NCBI GenBank assembly: GCA_934716995.1
Contig: CAKUYO010000064.1
Location: 1 to 8,207, forward strand
Reading direction: 5' to 3'
DNA: 8,207 nucleotides
From: an uncultured Bacteroidales bacterium
Lineage (GTDB): Bacteria > Bacteroidota > Bacteroidia > Bacteroidales > Paludibacteraceae
Below are positions 5,225 through 8,207 of this stretch, one piece after another. The stretch's first letter is position 1. Each line of letters starts with the position of its first letter. A program made the translations under genes and the position numbers. The notes beneath the pieces are model-generated. The model was given only the letters and a program-made list of their open reading frames with translations. It searched no databases and had not been told where the DNA came from.

Positions 5225-5401
5225 ATGAATGAATCTAAGACTGTAGACATTCATAGAGGACGTTTTGTATGTCCGGGCTGTGGAAGTTTGGAAATGCTAT
5301 TCAATAAAGATGGTGTTCCAAATAATTACTGTGGAAGATGCGGCCAGAAGTTAAACTGGTTTGACAAAAACCATAAGCCTATTTATGAATTGAAACTGTA
5401 A
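5225..5401 (+). CDS. 58-residue zinc-ribbon protein
   Basis: The protein has two zinc knuckles, CPGCG (Cys16, Cys19) and CGRCG (Cys36, Cys39), separated by 16 residues. That gives a complete four-cysteine treble-clef or zinc-ribbon site. The pattern resembles small rubredoxin-like and zinc-ribbon proteins that bind nucleic acid or polymerase subunits, but there is too little sequence to choose. AAGGAG at 5208-5213 lies 11 bases before ATG 5225, a long but usable spacing; no other in-frame start is available because a stop lies just upstream. It is flanked by a 57-base gap before and an 11-base gap after. Confidence 0.75.
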   Translation: MNESKTVDIHRGRFVCPGCGSLEMLFNKDGVPNNYCGRCGQKLNWFDKNHKPIYELKL

Positions 5402-5412
5402 AAGAGACATAT

Positions 5413-5736
5413 ATGAAAAAGAATCCAGATAGTCTTCTATACTACATTTGGAGAACAAAACAGTCTACACCAGACAGAAGTTATGCAATTCATCTATTAA
5501 AACTTGGTTATGGAATCACTGTTTATCGTGGAAGTATTCGTGGTGACAGTCGCATTGAAGATTGGATGAGATATTTGCCAAAGAAAACTAGGTTATACTA
5601 TTGTATTCAATATGAAGCAATGGATGTAAACACAATTATTGGTGAAATTTGGGACAAACATCGTAATTGTTGGGCTTACTGTCGTATGCCAGCAACAAAA
5701 GAGGTAAAATATCTAAAGAATTATAGAGTGGAGTAA
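5413..5736 (+). CDS. Basic unknown protein (107 residues)
   Basis: No family is recognised. The protein is rich in Lys, Arg and Tyr, with segments such as IHLLKLGYGITVYRG, WMRYLPKKTRLYY and an aromatic middle (EIWDKHRNCWAYCRM). Two cysteines near positions 86 and 90 do not make a full metal site. The positive charge and aromatic content would suit nucleic-acid binding, but no motif proves it. Only a weak purine stretch (AAAAGAGA) precedes ATG 5413. The stop lies one base before the start of the GIY-YIG gene, so the two are probably cotranslated and might work together. Confidence 0.7.
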   Translation: MKKNPDSLLYYIWRTKQSTPDRSYAIHLLKLGYGITVYRGSIRGDSRIEDWMRYLPKKTRLYYCIQYEAMDVNTIIGEIWDKHRNCWAYCRMPATKEVKYLKNYRVE

Positions 5737-5737
5737 A

Positions 5738-7246
5738 ATGTCGTATTACGTTTATCGGTATATGCACCCGGATTACCCTTGGTTATACGTTGGCAAGGCG
5801 GCAAATCTAAAAACAAGAATATATCAACACGATATGTGTAAAACTGACAATATATCGCGTGAATATGAGACGTTGTTACACGAAAGCGTAGTGTATTATC
5901 TTGAGCTTGCAAATGAAGTTCAGGGTGATTATATTGAAAAGTTGCTTATTGACAAATATAAACCGTTTCTCAATAAAAAAGATAAAGTCGATGGTGAATC
6001 ACCGATTGAATTTACGCTTCCTAAATGGAGGCGGTTCATTCGTAGGTGCGATGTTAATGCAAATTTCAATAATAGCTGTGGCACTTTGCTTAAAACACTC
6101 GCGAAAGAGCAACAGGATGTTGACGAGAAGATTTCAGAAGCAAAACGCACGTTATCTGATAAGCGTACAGCTCTGTCGGCTATTTTAAGAGATATTACAG
6201 ATACTACGTCTATTTACGACAATGCGAGCATAGATTCTGTGAATAGTGTAGCGTCATGCCCAGTTGAAGATATGTATAGAATTGATAGTGACGAAATTAT
6301 CATGTTCTATAAAAAATACGAATCGACACCTATCCGGTTTTTATCTTATGGTTACGACAGCTTTGGAAAAAGAGAGTTGTTCACTATAACAAAAGACGGA
6401 ATTATGACACCGGATGCAAAAGCACCGACACCTCTTGATTCGCCGCTGTTCCCAATTACGTTTGTGATTCCTGTGTATTTTGGCAAATGGTTCCCGAATA
6501 ACGTGATTGGTTGGTCGATGCTAAAGGAAATATACGTTAGCAAAATTAAGGCCGCAAATGACGATTTAAAAGATAGAAAACGTACGATAGACAGTCTTAT
6601 TGAATATGTTAGCAAACATCATAACGTAGATGACGGAAAAATTAACTATATCGGGCGTGATAATAACAACAATGAATATTGGTTATGGTATCAAACCTAC
6701 GTTTGTGAAGGAGTCATAGATGGCAAAACTTGCGATGTGCGTTATACTGACTTTGAATATCGCATGAACAATAAAATAGTTCGTGAATACGAACAGTCAA
6801 ACCGTAAACTAGCAGAGATTTCTTTGGACGATATTATCAAAGTAGTTACTAATTTACCGGACGATATAGTATGGTACTCCGATACAGACGGTAGAATGAT
6901 GAGAAGCGACACAAGGGATAAACTTGTAAAAAAAGTATTACAAATTGAATCCACAATCCAAGCCGTTAAAGCAAAAACTACAACATCGCAAATGCAGATA
7001 CAAGTAGAGAAATACGATATACACGAAAAACAGGCGCGTGGTATTGCAACTGCACATAAAAACGGAGTTAAGTTCGGCAGACCAGCAGCACAGTTTCCAG
7101 ATGGATGGGAACAGACCTATAAGGCATGGAAGGACGGTCAGATTACAGCAACGGCAGCAATGGACAGTCTGAACCTGAAGCGCACTACCTTCTATAAGCT
7201 GGTCAAACAGTATGAAGATATGAATAAGAACGGAGATGAGTCTTAA
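5738..7246 (+). CDS. GIY-YIG nuclease fused to a serine-recombinase-type DNA-binding tail
   Basis: The protein has 502 residues in three parts. Residues 1-80 form a GIY-YIG endonuclease domain: YVY at 4-6, YVG at 17-19, then Arg27, His31, the metal-binding Glu67 in YIEKLLIDKYKP, and Asn79. Tyr17, Gly19, Arg27 and His31 fall at the same numbers as in phage T4 I-TevI, and Glu67 and Asn79 correspond to its Glu75 and Asn90, so catalysis looks intact. Residues about 81-428 match nothing I recognise and include a coiled coil near 121-151. Residues 430-495 resemble the end of Tn3/Hin-type serine recombinases: KQARGIATAHKNGVKFGRP (431-449), then KDGQITATAAMDSL and KRTTFYKLVKQYE, a helix-turn-helix. 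The recombinase catalytic domain with its Ser and Arg residues is absent. Homing endonuclease is the likeliest role. GGAG (5730-5733) precedes the start by 4 bases. Confidence 0.87.
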   Translation: MSYYVYRYMHPDYPWLYVGKAANLKTRIYQHDMCKTDNISREYETLLHESVVYYLELANEVQGDYIEKLLIDKYKPFLNKKDKVDGESPIEFTLPKWRRFIRRCDVNANFNNSCGTLLKTLAKEQQDVDEKISEAKRTLSDKRTALSAILRDITDTTSIYDNASIDSVNSVASCPVEDMYRIDSDEIIMFYKKYESTPIRFLSYGYDSFGKRELFTITKDGIMTPDAKAPTPLDSPLFPITFVIPVYFGKWFPNNVIGWSMLKEIYVSKIKAANDDLKDRKRTIDSLIEYVSKHHNVDDGKINYIGRDNNNNEYWLWYQTYVCEGVIDGKTCDVRYTDFEYRMNNKIVREYEQSNRKLAEISLDDIIKVVTNLPDDIVWYSDTDGRMMRSDTRDKLVKKVLQIESTIQAVKAKTTTSQMQIQVEKYDIHEKQARGIATAHKNGVKFGRPAAQFPDGWEQTYKAWKDGQITATAAMDSLNLKRTTFYKLVKQYEDMNKNGDES

Positions 7247-7660
7247 ATGAACACACCTATTATTAGCCCTTGGTTTTTCTATTTCGCTGGAATTGCAGAT
7301 ACACTCCGATTTAGTTTAATTGCTTTTGGATGCACAGCAATCTTTTTGGCGACTATTCTATTGTGTAGTACACTCGATGAGCGCGGAAGCAATCTGGTAA
7401 AGCCATCTATTAGATGTATCATTATCGGTATCGTTGTTACTCTTCTTGGTCTTTTCTGCCCGTCAGAAGATACTTGCTATAAGATTGCTTTAGCAAAGTA
7501 CGCAACACCGCAGAATATTCAGGCCGTTACAGAGTATGTTGAAGATACTACATCTAGTGTTACTGATGGTATAAGTGATGCCATTAAGGATATTATGGAC
7601 TACAGCGTTGACCGAATCTATGATATTCGTAATAATCAGAAAGTCGGTGATGATGAATGA
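7247..7660 (+). CDS. Two-span membrane protein with acidic helical tail (137 residues)
   Basis: Hydrophobic spans lie at about residues 22-41 and 55-71, joined by a short charged loop (LDERGSNLVKPSIR). The soluble C-terminal half begins CPSEDTCYKIALAKYATPQNI and continues as an acidic helix with repeated D, E, S and T. The P-S/T-E-D-T start after the second span and the TPQNI segment remind me of small two-span proteins common in Firmicutes phages, but I cannot name a family or function. ATG 7247 directly follows the GIY-YIG stop, with GGAG at 7232-7235 some 11 bases upstream. The stop overlaps the next start (ATGA). Confidence 0.78.
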   Translation: MNTPIISPWFFYFAGIADTLRFSLIAFGCTAIFLATILLCSTLDERGSNLVKPSIRCIIIGIVVTLLGLFCPSEDTCYKIALAKYATPQNIQAVTEYVEDTTSSVTDGISDAIKDIMDYSVDRIYDIRNNQKVGDDE

Positions 7661-7809
7661 GCTATGAATTTTTAATGCACAATGTAATTCCGTTTTGCAT
7701 GGGAGTATACATCGGAGATAAATTGCTCGATGCAAAGTTTGTAGATGCTATATTTGGTGGGTGTGTACTTCTTGTCGCTGTTGCACTTGCAGGAAAGGGG
7801 ATTATCTAA
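7657..7809 (+). CDS. 50-residue membrane protein
   Basis: Start ATG 7657 overlaps the previous stop (ATGA) and has GGTGAT at 7646-7651, 5 bases upstream, which supports a real gene despite its size. The chain has a moderately hydrophobic N-terminal part (FLMHNVIPFCMGVYIG), a charged turn (DKLLDAKFVD) and a clear span at about residues 31-46 (AIFGGCVLLVAVALAG). It ends in KGII with TAA overlapping the next ATG. No family is recognised. It forms a close set with the small membrane proteins on either side. Confidence 0.7.
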   Translation: MSYEFLMHNVIPFCMGVYIGDKLLDAKFVDAIFGGCVLLVAVALAGKGII

Positions 7810-7949
7810 TGAATATTTATACCATTTTGTGCGTTATTCTTGCATCGTACAGTGGTTACTTCGGCTACCACAAGAAGTATGATGGCGTAGCAATTTCTTG
7901 GATTCTTATTGTTTTGATTCTTGGATTACAGTGTATTGGAGTAATCTAA
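7809..7949 (+). CDS. 46-residue two-span membrane protein
   Basis: The product is a hairpin-like membrane protein. One span lies at about residues 2-18 and another at 27-45, separated by a short basic and polar turn (GYHKKYDGV). ATG 7809 overlaps the stop of the previous gene (TAATG) and follows GGAAAGGGG at 7792-7800, a good ribosome site. In-frame codons upstream to 7761 would add a Cys-rich peptide that lies inside the neighbour gene; that longer form is not preferred. Size and topology would fit many phage small membrane proteins; no function is assigned. Confidence 0.68.
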   Translation: MNIYTILCVILASYSGYFGYHKKYDGVAISWILIVLILGLQCIGVI

Positions 7950-8207
7950 ATGAGATTATATAAATGTCACGCGGTATATTACCATAACTATGAAGATTGG
8001 TTTGGTAAAGAAGTGAACATAGCTGAATACGCCACGTTATTCGACTTGGAGCCATTTATAAAGAGATGCAACAAAGATATTTCAGAGGTAGTGCTATATA
8101 CTGGGAGAGATTGGGAAGTAACAGAAGTTACTATCCGATGTGTCACCAGACAGCATGAAACATTAGACATCAGTTTGAAATATCACGATAATTTAACAAG
8201 GCATGAT
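7950..8207 (+). CDS. Unknown soluble protein, 3' end beyond window
   Basis: ATG 7950 directly follows the previous stop, with GGAG at 7938-7941 some 8 bases upstream, and the frame is open to the window edge for 86 codons. The visible part is soluble and mixed alpha/beta: MRLYKCHAVYYHNYEDWFGKE, then a helix (EYATLFDLEPFIKRC), then strands (EVVLYTGRDWEVTEVTIRC) and LDISLKYHD. Aromatic and charged residues are evenly spread and no motif is recognised. It continues the operon after the three small membrane proteins. Confidence 0.72.
   Translation, partial: MRLYKCHAVYYHNYEDWFGKEVNIAEYATLFDLEPFIKRCNKDISEVVLYTGRDWEVTEVTIRCVTRQHETLDISLKYHDNLTRHD

Noticed and set aside
7761..7808. N-terminal extension of the 46-residue membrane protein with a Cys-rich peptide
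   Set aside because: It overlaps the preceding gene in another frame, and the good ribosome site is just before ATG 7809.
1..8207. tRNA genes, CRISPR arrays, insertion sequences, attachment sites
   Set aside because: No cloverleaf-like arms with a CCA end, no regularly spaced repeats, no transposase motif and no long direct repeats were seen on either strand by eye.

Overview
This window looks like the accessory or early region of a large virulent-type phage, or related element, of a low-G+C Gram-positive (Firmicutes) gut-type host. The reasons are as follows. Twenty genes lie head to tail on the + strand. Most are under 150 codons and are joined by ATGA or TAATG overlaps. Strong GGAGG and GAGGTGAT ribosome binding sites are common. 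The one clear promoter has Gram-positive sigma-A form with an extended -10, and most products match no family I can name. No structural, replication or lysis gene is recognisable, so the host assignment is inference. No tRNA, CRISPR array or insertion sequence is visible, and no gene-free stretch exceeds about 125 bases.

Region 1 (1-2907) is a tight operon. It opens with the 3' part of a NADAR-family (YbiA-like) N-glycosidase. A small dual-specificity-type cysteine phosphatase, a two-span membrane protein with a helical tail and a phosphoribosyltransferase-like protein follow. Three small unknown proteins complete it, the last strongly acidic. The NADAR, phosphatase and PRTase-like genes share a theme of ADP-ribose, phosphate and PRPP chemistry, which suggests a nucleotide-handling or counter-defence module; that is an inference. 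An intrinsic terminator at 2924-2953 ends the region.

Region 2 (2965-5736) starts at a near-consensus promoter (TTGACT, 17 bp, TATAAT, with TGn). It encodes a membrane-anchored coiled-coil protein, two small cysteine-motif proteins (one a clear zinc ribbon), three small membrane proteins and two unknown soluble proteins. One membrane protein is only 41 residues long and overlaps the end of the gene before it.

Region 3 (5738-8207) is dominated by a 502-residue protein. It joins an N-terminal GIY-YIG nuclease domain to a C-terminal tail that looks like the DNA-binding helix-turn-helix of a serine recombinase, without the recombinase catalytic domain. The tail-coding DNA is clearly more G+C-rich than the rest of the gene (about 50% against about 32% by hand count), as if recently acquired. 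This domain combination is the most unusual thing in the window. Three small membrane proteins follow in overlapping order, then an unknown gene that runs off the end.

Eight of the twenty predicted proteins have hydrophobic membrane segments, an unusual density for a stretch this short.
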